A stretch of DNA of 11,004 nt from an uncultured Collinsella sp. (GCA_900553475.1 USEF01000043.1:1-11004); one strand, 5' to 3'. Positions 1 through 6,454 are shown, counted from the stretch's first letter. Made by a program: numbers and translations. Notes: generated by a model from the sequence alone, not told the origin.

Positions 1-1
1 C

Positions 2-1414
2 CTATTTTGAATCCGAATCGTCCATGGAGCCGTCGATGCCGGTTTTGGTGTCGTCATCCGTGTTGGAATCGTCATCCTTAGCGAAGGGGTTCTTGAAGAA
101 GCCCGTCGCATCGGGCTGCAGACCAGAGAGCTTGATCCAGGGATTATCGAGCTCGGGCTTGGGCATGGCCTTGGCCTCGGGCGCAGTCTCGTTACCGATA
201 AGCTCAGACTCGTAGATGAAGGTGTCGTCGCCGAGCGCGTCGTAGGCGGCGACCGGGTTGCCATCGGCATCGCGGTACGGCGTGCCCTTAAACACGGCGC
301 CGTCATAGGCCACAAGCTGACGGCCGGTCTCATTCTCGAAGTAGTACACGAAGATGCCCTTGAGGGCCGCACAAAGCGGGATGGCAATAATCATGCCGAT
401 GGGGCCCATGAGTGCCGAGCCAATAACGAGCGCCGTGAGGCTCATGATGGGATGCACCTGCACCGAGCTCTGCATGACCTTAGGAGAAATCACGTTGTCG
501 GTGACGTTTTGCGCGACCATCGTCACGATGAGCGTCCATAACGCCAACATGGGGCTGAACATGAAACCGAGCACCGTGGCGATTGCTGCGCTCACCCAGG
601 GACCGACGACCGGAACCAAGTGCATGATGCAAGTGAAGATAGCCATGAGCGCCGCATACGGATGGCCGATAATCAGGAAGCCGATAAAGGCGAGGAAACC
701 ACCGCAGATGGACGTCACGACCATACCGCGCATGTAGCCGCCGACAGAGCGAGAAAGGATGGCGACCATAAAGCGGTACGAGGTCTCCTTCTCCTGACCG
801 ATGATGGTGCAAATCTCGTGATGCATGCGAGGGTAGTCGCAGGCCATCCAGTAGGCAAGCACCAGACCAAGGAAGATCACGAACAACTGCGAGGCCGTAT
901 TGGTGATGAGCGGGAACACACCGCGGCCAAGCTCGGCAGCAATCTGAGACACATACTTCGATGCCACGGTAACCAGCGACGAAAGATTATCGTCCAAATA
1001 CTCCTTGAGCGGCGTGTTATTGAGCGTCTTGGCATGCGAGATCATCTCATTGAGATCGCCACCCGCAACACGAAGCTGCTCGGGCAGGCGGCTCAGGACT
1101 TCCATGATCTGACCAAAGAGAATCGGCGACAAGATGCAAACGACACCGACGAGCACGGCAACAACAACAATAAGCGCGATAAGCGAACCGATGCCGCGAT
1201 TCACGCCATGGTGCTCGAGCCAGTTGGTGATCGGGGACATCACAAAGGCAATGATGGAACCAACAGCGAGAAACTCGATAACCGGCGCCAGGATGCCCAT
1301 AAGGTTAAAGATGACAGCGGCGATGACAATGCAGCCGACAACAGCCCAAATGCGAAGCGTCAGAATGCGGGTGTCGCGCAGCACGCGATCGGTTTGTTGG
1401 GGGTGTTCACTCAT
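2..1414 (-). CDS. AI-2E family transporter (PF01594-type membrane protein)
   Basis: This 470-residue polytopic membrane protein belongs to the AI-2E transporter family, whose members export small molecules or act in Na+/H+ exchange; the substrate here cannot be read from sequence. Hydrophobic segments lie at about 23-40, 43-60, 76-100, 172-191, 231-250, 254-300 and 325-355. Family signatures are visible: LVPVVGPWVSA at 266-276, and DNVISPKVMQ at 306-315 followed by the Gly/Pro-rich MGPIGMIIAIPL at 336-347. The soluble segment at about 103-165 fits the usual extracytoplasmic region. After the last membrane segment there is a long tail of about 110 residues, ending in an Asp-rich stretch (about 447-470). 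Its ATG overlaps the stop of the sigma gene by four bases (ATGA), and its Shine-Dalgarno (GGAG, about 13 bases upstream) is poor, so translation is probably coupled. It is the last gene of the sigma unit in this window. Family call is confident; a role in autoinducer-2 transport should not be assumed. Confidence 0.9.
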   Translation of the reverse strand: MSEHPQQTDRVLRDTRILTLRIWAVVGCIVIAAVIFNLMGILAPVIEFLAVGSIIAFVMSPITNWLEHHGVNRGIGSLIALIVVVAVLVGVVCILSPILFGQIMEVLSRLPEQLRVAGGDLNEMISHAKTLNNTPLKEYLDDNLSSLVTVASKYVSQIAAELGRGVFPLITNTASQLFVIFLGLVLAYWMACDYPRMHHEICTIIGQEKETSYRFMVAILSRSVGGYMRGMVVTSICGGFLAFIGFLIIGHPYAALMAIFTCIMHLVPVVGPWVSAAIATVLGFMFSPMLALWTLIVTMVAQNVTDNVISPKVMQSSVQVHPIMSLTALVIGSALMGPIGMIIAIPLCAALKGIFVYYFENETGRQLVAYDGAVFKGTPYRDADGNPVAAYDALGDDTFIYESELIGNETAPEAKAMPKPELDNPWIKLSGLQPDATGFFKNPFAKDDDSNTDDDTKTGIDGSMDDSDSK

Positions 1415-2202
1415 GAACGAATCATCACTCCGTCGGGGTCGATCTTGTCCTGAATCTTCTTAAGCGTGCGGCGCAGCAGACGCGAAACCTGCACCTGAGA
1501 AATACCCAGCTTCTTGGCGATCTCGATCTGGGTCATGCCCTTCACAAAGCGCAGCTCGATCACCTCGCGCTCGCGCGGCGAGAAATCACGGATGGCTTCC
1601 TCGATCACTAGGCGGTCATCGGTAAAGTCGAGCTCGTTGTCGTCGTCGGCGTAACGGTCGAGAATCGAAGGGGCATCGTCGGAATCGGACGCACCAGGAG
1701 CCTCGATGGGCACCGAGGTATAGGCCGAAGACGATTCCATAGCCTCGAGGACCTCATCGACAGTCACATCTAGATACTCAGCGATCTCCTCAACCTTGGG
1801 CGAACGCTGCAGCTCGTTGGTAAGTTTGTCAGTAGCCTGGTTGACCTTGGCCGAGAGCTCCTGCAGACGACGCGGTACGCGCACACTCCAGCCCTTGTCG
1901 CGAAAATGGCGTTTGATCTCGCCCAGGATAGTGGGTGTCGCAAACGTCGTGAACTCGAGTCCGCGCTCGGGGTCAAAACGGTCGATAGCCTTGAGCAAGC
2001 CCAGATAGCCGACCTGCATGAGGTCGTCGAGCGGCTCGCCGCGATTCTTAAATTTGTTGGCAAGAAACCTTACCAGGTTCATATGGGACATGACGAGCTG
2101 CTCACGGGCGTCCGGATCACCGGTCTCCTTGTAACGACGAAACAGCTCGCGGGTTTTCTCCTTGTCCCAAGCGGTCTTGCCACTCCGGGAACGTTCGGTC
2201 AT
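1411..2202 (-). CDS. Group 3 RNA polymerase sigma factor, SigB/SigF/SigG type
   Basis: This 263-residue alternative sigma-70 factor directs RNA polymerase to a stress- or stage-specific promoter set. Region 2 spans about 35-105. It includes the core-binding stretch DDLMQVGYLGLLKAIDRFD (59-77) and the melting and -10 recognition part beginning EFTTFATPTILGEIKRHFRD (83-102). Region 3 covers about 105-165. A short acidic linker (about 172-195) leads to region 4 (202-252), whose helix-turn-helix MTQIEIAKKLGISQVQVSRL (223-242) would read the -35 box. Length and the presence of regions 2, 3 and 4 fit the SigB/SigF/SigG group rather than ECF factors or the housekeeping sigma. The ATG starts one base after the stop of the RsbW-like gene, with AAGGCGG about 9 bases upstream inside that gene. 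The pairing implies control by the adjacent anti-sigma homologue. I do not assign sigB over sigF because the subgroup cannot be settled by eye. Confidence 0.95.
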   Translation of the reverse strand: MTERSRSGKTAWDKEKTRELFRRYKETGDPDAREQLVMSHMNLVRFLANKFKNRGEPLDDLMQVGYLGLLKAIDRFDPERGLEFTTFATPTILGEIKRHFRDKGWSVRVPRRLQELSAKVNQATDKLTNELQRSPKVEEIAEYLDVTVDEVLEAMESSSAYTSVPIEAPGASDSDDAPSILDRYADDDNELDFTDDRLVIEEAIRDFSPREREVIELRFVKGMTQIEIAKKLGISQVQVSRLLRRTLKKIQDKIDPDGVMIRS

Positions 2203-2203
2203 A

Positions 2204-2581
2204 TTAGATATCCGCCTTGAGGTCGAGGGAAAGCGTCAGGGGCGCCGTAGTCTTTTCGTAGGAGTCGCACACGCTCGCGAGGATGAGCTCGGCATACACC
2301 GCAGCCTGGTCGTCTTCATCGACCGTAGCCTGGTCGCCAAAGGTAATAGTCATGCCAACATGGGTCTCATCGACATCGAATTTGATGGTGATGTCATCGC
2401 AGTCGACCGCGGTGCAACCAAAGATGAAAGCCTCCTCAGCAGCCATGCGGATGTCCTCGATGCGATCGACAGACATAGAGCACAGGGCACCAACGTTGGC
2501 TGCCGTCATGCGCACAAGGCGAGCGAGACGCGGGTCACCGGCAACGGTCAGCGTGATAGGGCAGGTTGCTTCGCTACTCAT
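2204..2581 (-). CDS. RsbW/SpoIIAB-like anti-sigma homologue lacking ATP-binding motifs
   Basis: This 125-residue protein is a presumed regulator of the sigma factor encoded directly downstream. Residues 8-87 follow the RsbW pattern, best seen in VDRIEDIRMAAEEA (38-51), which parallels the N-box helix of GHKL anti-sigma kinases. The catalytic motifs are gone. The N-box Glu remains (E50), but the Mg-binding Asn two turns on is Phe54. The DxGxG box reads FGDQATV (81-87), and the Gly-rich lid motif is replaced by AVYAELILASV (94-104). The protein is also shorter than usual RsbW proteins (about 140-160). I infer that it binds sigma but does not phosphorylate an RsbV-type antagonist. An in-frame extension upstream to 2689 is rejected because it would run back through the DUF948 gene. 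The ATG at 2581 overlaps that gene's stop (ATGAGTAG), which supports coupling. Fold assignment is by eye; confidence in the anti-sigma role comes mainly from context. Confidence 0.72.
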   Translation of the reverse strand: MSSEATCPITLTVAGDPRLARLVRMTAANVGALCSMSVDRIEDIRMAAEEAFIFGCTAVDCDDITIKFDVDETHVGMTITFGDQATVDEDDQAAVYAELILASVCDSYEKTTAPLTLSLDLKADI

Positions 2582-3161
2582 CGCAGGACTCCTCAGAGGT
2601 CTCGGCGGGCGTATAGGTGTAATACTGAGCCGGCTTGGATACAGACTTCTGACCATCATCGTCGCCCGCGGCAGCCTCGTCCTCGCCAATTAGGACGCGC
2701 TCGGTAGGCAGCTCGGCCTCCGCAGCGGCAGCGGCGAGCTTGCGATCGGCGTCGGCTGCAGGAGCCTTCACCTTATTGAAGAGCTTCTGCACAGCACCGG
2801 CGGCAGAGTCGGTCACGCTAGACACAGCATTGCTGGCCTCGGCCATGCTGCCCGTAACCTCAGAAATGTCGCGAACCACGGCTTCGACCTCTACGAGATT
2901 GGAGGTAAGGGCATCAACTGCCGTCTTGCTCGACTTAAGCAGCGGCTCCATCTGGGCAAGCGCCGGCGTAAGCTCATCGACAGCGCCATCGAGCTTTGCC
3001 ACCACAGGCTGAGCCTCGGCGATGGTGTTGTTGAGGTCGTTAACGGTCTTATCGAGCGAGTCGACAACGGTGCGGGTCTTGCGCAGGGTAAGCGCGAGCT
3101 CAACGATGGCCCACACACCGGCAACAGCGAGCAGCAGCAGGGCGATTTGAATGGGACTCAT
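2574..3161 (-). CDS. DUF948-type membrane-anchored coiled-coil protein
   Basis: This 195-residue protein of unknown function resembles the DUF948 family often found beside rarA and alaS in Actinobacteria. An N-terminal membrane segment (about 4-24, IQIALLLLAVAGVWAIVEL) is followed by a polar region of about 100 residues (30-130). That region shows regular hydrophobic spacing and repeated V..L/D..V patterns, as expected of a long helix or coiled coil. The rest (about 131-195) is Ala/Glu/Asp-rich and probably disordered. I chose the ATG at 3161 because GGGAGG lies 5 bases upstream; the longer in-frame extension to 3239 has no such site and would enter the intergenic hairpin. It is the first gene of the sigma unit and overlaps the RsbW-like gene by 8 bases. 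An envelope sensor or scaffold acting on the downstream anti-sigma protein is possible from context, but nothing in the sequence proves it. Confidence 0.82.
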   Translation of the reverse strand: MSPIQIALLLLAVAGVWAIVELALTLRKTRTVVDSLDKTVNDLNNTIAEAQPVVAKLDGAVDELTPALAQMEPLLKSSKTAVDALTSNLVEVEAVVRDISEVTGSMAEASNAVSSVTDSAAGAVQKLFNKVKAPAADADRKLAAAAAEAELPTERVLIGEDEAAAGDDDGQKSVSKPAQYYTYTPAETSEESCDE

Positions 3162-3181
3162 ACAAGCCTCCCAAAGGAATC

Positions 3182-3211
3182 GATATACAGACGGTTTCCA
3201 TGGTACCCCAA
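3182..3211 (-). promoter_or_regulatory. Possible weak promoter for the DUF948-sigma unit
   Basis: On the minus strand TTGGGG (3211-3206) and TATATC (3187-3182) are separated by 18 bases and sit 21 bases before the DUF948 start codon. Each matches the vegetative consensus only partly (3/6 and 4/6). The -35 element falls inside a short hairpin. I looked for a SigB-type GTTT / GGGTA pair at proper spacing and did not find one. Position is reasonable, match is poor. Confidence 0.22.
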
Positions 3212-3219
3212 AGGGGACC
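3202..3219 (-). other. Short GC hairpin in the rarA-DUF948 gap
   Basis: GGT and CCCC pair with GGGG and ACC around a three-base loop, with one bulged base (3205). It lies about 43 bases after the rarA stop and about 40 bases before the DUF948 start. No T-run follows it on the minus strand, so it is not a standard terminator. It could slow or partly attenuate transcription, or protect a 3' end. It shares the bases GGGGAC with the other two intergenic hairpins of the window. Confidence 0.4.
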
Positions 3220-3261
3220 GAACATGCCATGAGCAGCAACGTGGGACAAAATTATCAGCAG

Positions 3262-4611
3262 CTACTTCGGTGCATTCCCGCTGCGGTCGCGTTCACTTTG
3301 CTCTACGCGCCATTCTTCCCAACCGCGGCCGGCAGGCTGCCAAAATGCACCGCGTTCCAAGCCTTCGGGCAAATAGCGCTGGTCGACCCAGCCTTCGGGA
3401 TAATCATGTGGATACTTATACACACCGTATTCATCGCTGCCCGGGCGATGGCGATCGCGCAGATAACTCGGCACCTCGCGAAGCCCACTAGAATGGATAT
3501 CGGCCAGCGCCGCATCGATCGAAGCCTCACACGCGTTGGATTTTGGCGCCAAGCACACATAGAGTGCAGCCTGAGCCAGGTTAATGCGGCACTCGGGATA
3601 GCCAATGACCTCGGCAGACTTAAACGCGGCATGCGCCACCAAAAGCGCCTGCGGGTCGGCGTTGCCAACATCCTCAGAAGCGTGAATCATAATGCGGCGA
3701 GCGATAAACTTAGGATCCTCCCCAGCATCGATCATGCGCGCGAGCCAATAGATCGTGGCATCGGGGTCGCTACCGCGCATGGACTTGATGAACGCACTGA
3801 TGATGTCGTAATGCATGTCGCCGTTTTTGTCATACGTAAAGCCGCGACGCGGGTTGGCGATCTTCACGTCATCCACGGTGATGGGATAGCGCTCCCCTGC
3901 CGCAGGCGCTGGCGTTCCCTCGGTATCGGGACGCGTGACGGCAATCTCGCTCGCAAGCTCGAGCGTCGTGAGCGCCGAGCGAGCGTCACCCGCTGCCAGC
4001 GTGCAGATGGTCTTGACCGTATCCTCATCGGCCGAGAACTCACCGTTCAAGCCCTGCGGCGCCTCAAGCGCACGTTCAATAAGCGTGGCGATATCCTCAT
4101 CCTTCAGATGCTCAAGCTCCACGACGCGACCACGTGAGAGCAGTGCCGAGTTGACCTCGAAGTACGGGTTCTCCGTCGTAGCGCCAATCATAATGACGGT
4201 ACGGTTCTCAACTGCATGCAGCAGGGCATCCTGCTGCGACTTAGAGAAGCGGTGAATCTCATCGATGAATAGAATGGTGCGGCGGTCGTACGTATTCAGG
4301 CGCGTCTTGGCCTCATCAATCACGCGACGCAGGTCCTTCACGGTACCCGTGACGGCGCTGACCTCGACAAACTCGCTCTTGGTATGGTTGGCGATAATGT
4401 GGGCCAGCGTCGTCTTGCCCGTACCGGCAGGCCCGTACAGAATCACGCTCGAAAGCACGTCGTGCTCGATCGCGGCACGCAGCCATGAACCCTTACCGAC
4501 GGCCTTTTGCTGGCCCACGTACTCGTCGAGCGAATTGGGTCGCATGCGCACCGCGAGCGGCGCATTTTTAAAGGAACGCTCGCGCGTCGAGGCAGAAAAA
4601 AGGTCGTCCAT
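3262..4611 (-). CDS. rarA: Replication-associated recombination ATPase RarA (MgsA/WRNIP1 family)
   Basis: This AAA+ ATPase acts at stalled replication forks. It is related to clamp-loader subunits, forms tetramers in studied members and binds SSB-coated DNA ends. From the ATG at 4611 it has 449 residues, normal for the family (about 430-450). Visible motifs are VRMRPNSLDEYVGQQ (21-35), Walker A GPAGTGKT (60-67), Walker B ILFIDEIHRF (113-122), sensor 1 GATTEN (143-148), the arginine finger region ALLSRGRV (156-163) and sensor 2 GDARSAL. The C-terminal tetramerisation part carries family-typical stretches such as HASEDVGNADP and CLAPKSNA. In-frame starts also exist at 4617, 4626 and a TTG at 4629. 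I prefer 4611 because GGGATGG precedes it and the N-terminus MDDLF then resembles relatives. The gene follows dgt by about 60 bases and precedes the DUF948 gene by 100 bases. Confidence 0.96.
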   Translation of the reverse strand: MDDLFSASTRERSFKNAPLAVRMRPNSLDEYVGQQKAVGKGSWLRAAIEHDVLSSVILYGPAGTGKTTLAHIIANHTKSEFVEVSAVTGTVKDLRRVIDEAKTRLNTYDRRTILFIDEIHRFSKSQQDALLHAVENRTVIMIGATTENPYFEVNSALLSRGRVVELEHLKDEDIATLIERALEAPQGLNGEFSADEDTVKTICTLAAGDARSALTTLELASEIAVTRPDTEGTPAPAAGERYPITVDDVKIANPRRGFTYDKNGDMHYDIISAFIKSMRGSDPDATIYWLARMIDAGEDPKFIARRIMIHASEDVGNADPQALLVAHAAFKSAEVIGYPECRINLAQAALYVCLAPKSNACEASIDAALADIHSSGLREVPSYLRDRHRPGSDEYGVYKYPHDYPEGWVDQRYLPEGLERGAFWQPAGRGWEEWRVEQSERDRSGNAPK

Positions 4612-4650
4612 AGCCATCCCGTGCATCAATCAAAAACGTTTTCCACTAAC

Positions 4651-4656
4651 AGTATA
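4651..4656 (-). promoter_or_regulatory. Possible -10 element for rarA
   Basis: TATACT on the minus strand (5/6 to the vegetative -10) lies in the AT-rich gap between dgt and rarA, 39 bases before the chosen rarA start. No convincing -35 box is found 16-18 bases upstream, where the sequence is the end of dgt. It could give rarA some independent expression, but this is weak evidence. Confidence 0.22.
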
Positions 4657-4666
4657 CCGAATTAAT

Positions 4667-4682
4667 ACGAACTACCGTTCGT
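4667..4682 (-). other. Small inverted repeat overlapping the dgt stop codon
   Basis: ACGAAC and GTTCGT form a perfect 6-bp stem with a GGTA loop, and the TAG stop of dgt lies at the loop-stem junction. An AT-rich stretch follows (ATTAATTC) but no T-run, so it is at best a weak pause or processing signal rather than a terminator. Confidence 0.3.
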
Positions 4683-5919
4683 TAATATAGGTACGGTGCG
4701 GAAACTCCAGACCAGGGAACAGCTTGCTCGTCAGCTCGCAGAAATAACCGTCCGTCATGCTCGCGATATAATCCACTACGGCTTGATCCTTGTCGTCCCG
4801 CCAGGCATAGGTGCGGTCGTAGTAGGAAAGCTGCTGCTCAATGCGCGAAATATGGTGCTTAAAGATGTAAGAGGACTCGTCGCCACTGTTTAGATCCCGC
4901 AGGCAACGGTCGTAGAGCTTTACGAACGCCTCGCGCAGCTCCGCCTCGGAATCGCCTTCGATACCGCCCTTGCTATAGATCTTCTCGTAGTTCTCGCGCT
5001 TGGCTCGGCGAATTTCCTCAAACAGGTCCTCGCTCATCTCGATGCGCGGCTTACCATAGCTATGCTCCACGATATCGATGGAAGCGTGCGTAAGAATCCA
5101 ACTGTTGTAGGCACCGCCCCGGCCATCATCAAAAGCGTCGGGCGAAAGCAGGCCCGCCGCGATCGCATCCTGACGGTCACGACCGACGTAGGCAAGAATA
5201 TCCGAGATGCGAACGACGCAGCCCTCGAGCGTCATGGGACGCAGATGCTCAATTGCGCTATAGCCCGTGGCAATGCAATCCTCAACCGTCTGGTCAAACT
5301 GGTCAAAGGAGCCCATGTCCGAGAGCTCAAACACACGCTGCTCGTACTCGCCGTTATGGCATAGCACGCCGTCGAGCGTCTGGAGCGACACGTTGCGGCC
5401 ATACAACGCGTCGAGCACGCGGACCGACTGCACGTTATGGAAAAAATAACGCCCCGTACGCTCGTGATAGATATCGTTGAGGAAGCGCTCGCCGGAATGG
5501 CCGAAAGGCGTGTGTCCCAAGTCGTGGCCCAGGCCAATCGCCTCGATCAGATCGCAATTGAGCCCCAGGGCGCGACCGATATCGCGCGCAATGCGCGAGA
5601 CAAGCTGCACGTGCAAACCGCGGCGTGACAGATCGTCATTGCTACGGAAGCTAAAGACCTGCGTTTTACCTGCATAACGGGTGTACGCCGGAAGATGAAG
5701 TATCTTTTCAGTATCGCGCATAAACGCCGGACGCATAAGCGTGCCTTTGTCGGCGGCGCGATCAATACGACGAATGACCTGATCATCGTTGCAACGATAC
5801 GGGTTGACATAGCCCGAAGCACGATCGGCGACAATGCGCTCGACTAGTTCGGGCGACAACGCCGAGGGAATACGGTCCATGCGCGCCTTAATGACGGCCG
5901 TTTCTTGATTAGATGCCAT
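4672..5919 (-). CDS. dgt: dGTPase-like HD-domain deoxynucleoside triphosphohydrolase
   Basis: This 415-residue metal-dependent HD phosphohydrolase should cleave dNTPs, classically dGTP, to the deoxynucleoside and triphosphate, limiting dNTP pools. Motifs include TRYAGKTQVFSF (80-91), the first metal-ligand His in LHVQLVSRIAR (H103), the HD pair in LGHDLGHTPFGH (H132, D133; further His at 136 and 141) and HNGEYEQR (188-195). A later Asp in VRISDILAYVGRD (D240) is the expected fourth metal ligand. The call is the dGTPase-like group; true substrate preference cannot be seen. The ATG at 5919 is chosen because AAGGAG sits six bases upstream; a TTG-started extension to 5946 would place that Shine-Dalgarno inside the gene. 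The start is 31 bases after the stop of the prepilin peptidase, so the two are probably one transcript, with rarA next. Confidence 0.93.
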   Translation of the reverse strand: MASNQETAVIKARMDRIPSALSPELVERIVADRASGYVNPYRCNDDQVIRRIDRAADKGTLMRPAFMRDTEKILHLPAYTRYAGKTQVFSFRSNDDLSRRGLHVQLVSRIARDIGRALGLNCDLIEAIGLGHDLGHTPFGHSGERFLNDIYHERTGRYFFHNVQSVRVLDALYGRNVSLQTLDGVLCHNGEYEQRVFELSDMGSFDQFDQTVEDCIATGYSAIEHLRPMTLEGCVVRISDILAYVGRDRQDAIAAGLLSPDAFDDGRGGAYNSWILTHASIDIVEHSYGKPRIEMSEDLFEEIRRAKRENYEKIYSKGGIEGDSEAELREAFVKLYDRCLRDLNSGDESSYIFKHHISRIEQQLSYYDRTYAWRDDKDQAVVDYIASMTDGYFCELTSKLFPGLEFPHRTYINER

Positions 5920-5950
5920 GGCATGCTCCTTAAGAAGGATGCGCAATCGG

Positions 5951-6373
5951 TTACAATGTGCAGCCCACGACCTCGATTATGGCAAAAATCGGCACTAAAA
6001 ACGGGAGCAATGGCAGGGAGCGCGATTTTGTGAAGAGGCAGGAGAGGGCCAGGACCAGGAGTGCGACGGCAAATGCCACGATGCCACCCATAGGGTCGAG
6101 CGTACAAAGCGCGAAGAGCGCCTTGGCATCCCCCATGCCGATGCCCGGGGCGTGGCGAAGGCGCCGCCAGAGTGACTCAGTAAGCACAAGGACAAGGTAG
6201 ACGATGACCGCAAGACCGGCGTGGTCAAGCGCTGTGTTCAAACCGAGGTCGAGCCAAACGCCCGCCAACGCCGCCACGGCACATGCGCCGGCAAGCTCAT
6301 TGGGAAACCGCCGCTCACGGGCATCAATCCACGCGCCGGCAAAGATGCAAATCCAAAACGGGATATAGATCAT
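5951..6373 (-). CDS. Short A24-family prepilin peptidase
   Basis: This 140-residue membrane aspartic peptidase of family A24 is of the type that trims leader peptides from type IV, Tad/Flp or related pilins at the cytoplasmic membrane face. Both catalytic aspartates are visible in their usual settings: D17 in WIDARERRFPNEL, and D82 in GIGMGDAK (77-84, the GxGD signature). Hydrophobic segments lie at about 1-15, 28-48, 53-68, 95-113 and 120-137. It has no N-terminal Cys-rich methyltransferase half, so it resembles the short CpaA/TadV-like or archaellin-peptidase forms rather than full PilD. The ATG at 6373 is strongly supported by AAGGAGG seven bases upstream; an extension to 6418 would read through the terminator. 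No pilin, ATPase or secretin gene is in this window, so its substrate must be encoded elsewhere. It heads the group with dgt and rarA. Confidence 0.88.
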   Translation of the reverse strand: MIYIPFWICIFAGAWIDARERRFPNELAGACAVAALAGVWLDLGLNTALDHAGLAVIVYLVLVLTESLWRRLRHAPGIGMGDAKALFALCTLDPMGGIVAFAVALLVLALSCLFTKSRSLPLLPFLVPIFAIIEVVGCTL

Positions 6374-6384
6374 CGAAAACCTCC

Positions 6385-6400
6385 TTGAGCAGCTGCTCAA
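6385..6400. promoter_or_regulatory. Perfect 16-bp palindrome touching the prepilin peptidase RBS
   Basis: TTGAGCAGCTGCTCAA is its own reverse complement. On the minus strand its last two bases are the first two of the AAGGAGG Shine-Dalgarno of the prepilin peptidase gene, and its first bases follow the T-run of the upstream terminator. As DNA it has the form of an operator for a dimeric repressor. As RNA it would make a 6-bp stem with an AGCT loop next to the ribosome binding site. Function is inferred from shape and position only. Confidence 0.5.
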
Positions 6401-6446
6401 AAGCAAAAACCACCACAAAGGTGCCTGTCCCCTTTGCGGTGGTTTT
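6399..6446 (-). terminator. Rho-independent terminator after the glycosyltransferase gene
   Basis: On the minus strand a 16-base arm (6446-6431, beginning AAAACCACCG) pairs with 6421-6406 around a 9-base loop. The single non-Watson-Crick position is a G-U pair on the minus transcript, whereas on the plus transcript it would be an A-C mismatch, so the signal is oriented for the minus strand. A T-rich tract (TTTTTGCTTTT) follows. It starts about nine bases after the stop of the glycosyltransferase gene. It separates that gene from the prepilin peptidase-dgt-rarA group unless readthrough occurs. Confidence 0.85.
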
Positions 6447-6454
6447 GGTGGTGG

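Noticed and set aside
620..1453. Plus-strand reading frame of 277 codons opposite the AI-2E family gene
   Set aside because: Its composition is extremely rich in Asp, His, Arg and Lys, as expected from the antisense of a hydrophobic membrane protein.
2582..2689. N-terminal extension of the RsbW-like protein to position 2689
   Set aside because: The added 36 residues are basic and unlike the family, overlap the DUF948 coding region out of frame, and the ATG at 2581 with its overlapping stop is far more plausible.
3162..3261. SigB-type autoregulatory promoter (GTTT...GGGTA) before the sigma unit
   Set aside because: GTTCGG and GGGTAC occur on the minus strand but with only about 9 bases between them, too short for the usual 12-15, so autoregulation is not supported.
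3151..4137. Plus-strand reading frame of 328 codons opposite rarA
   Set aside because: It lies antisense to a well-supported rarA with all AAA+ motifs. Its translation shows no recognisable domain, and it is a normal by-product of G+C-rich codon use.
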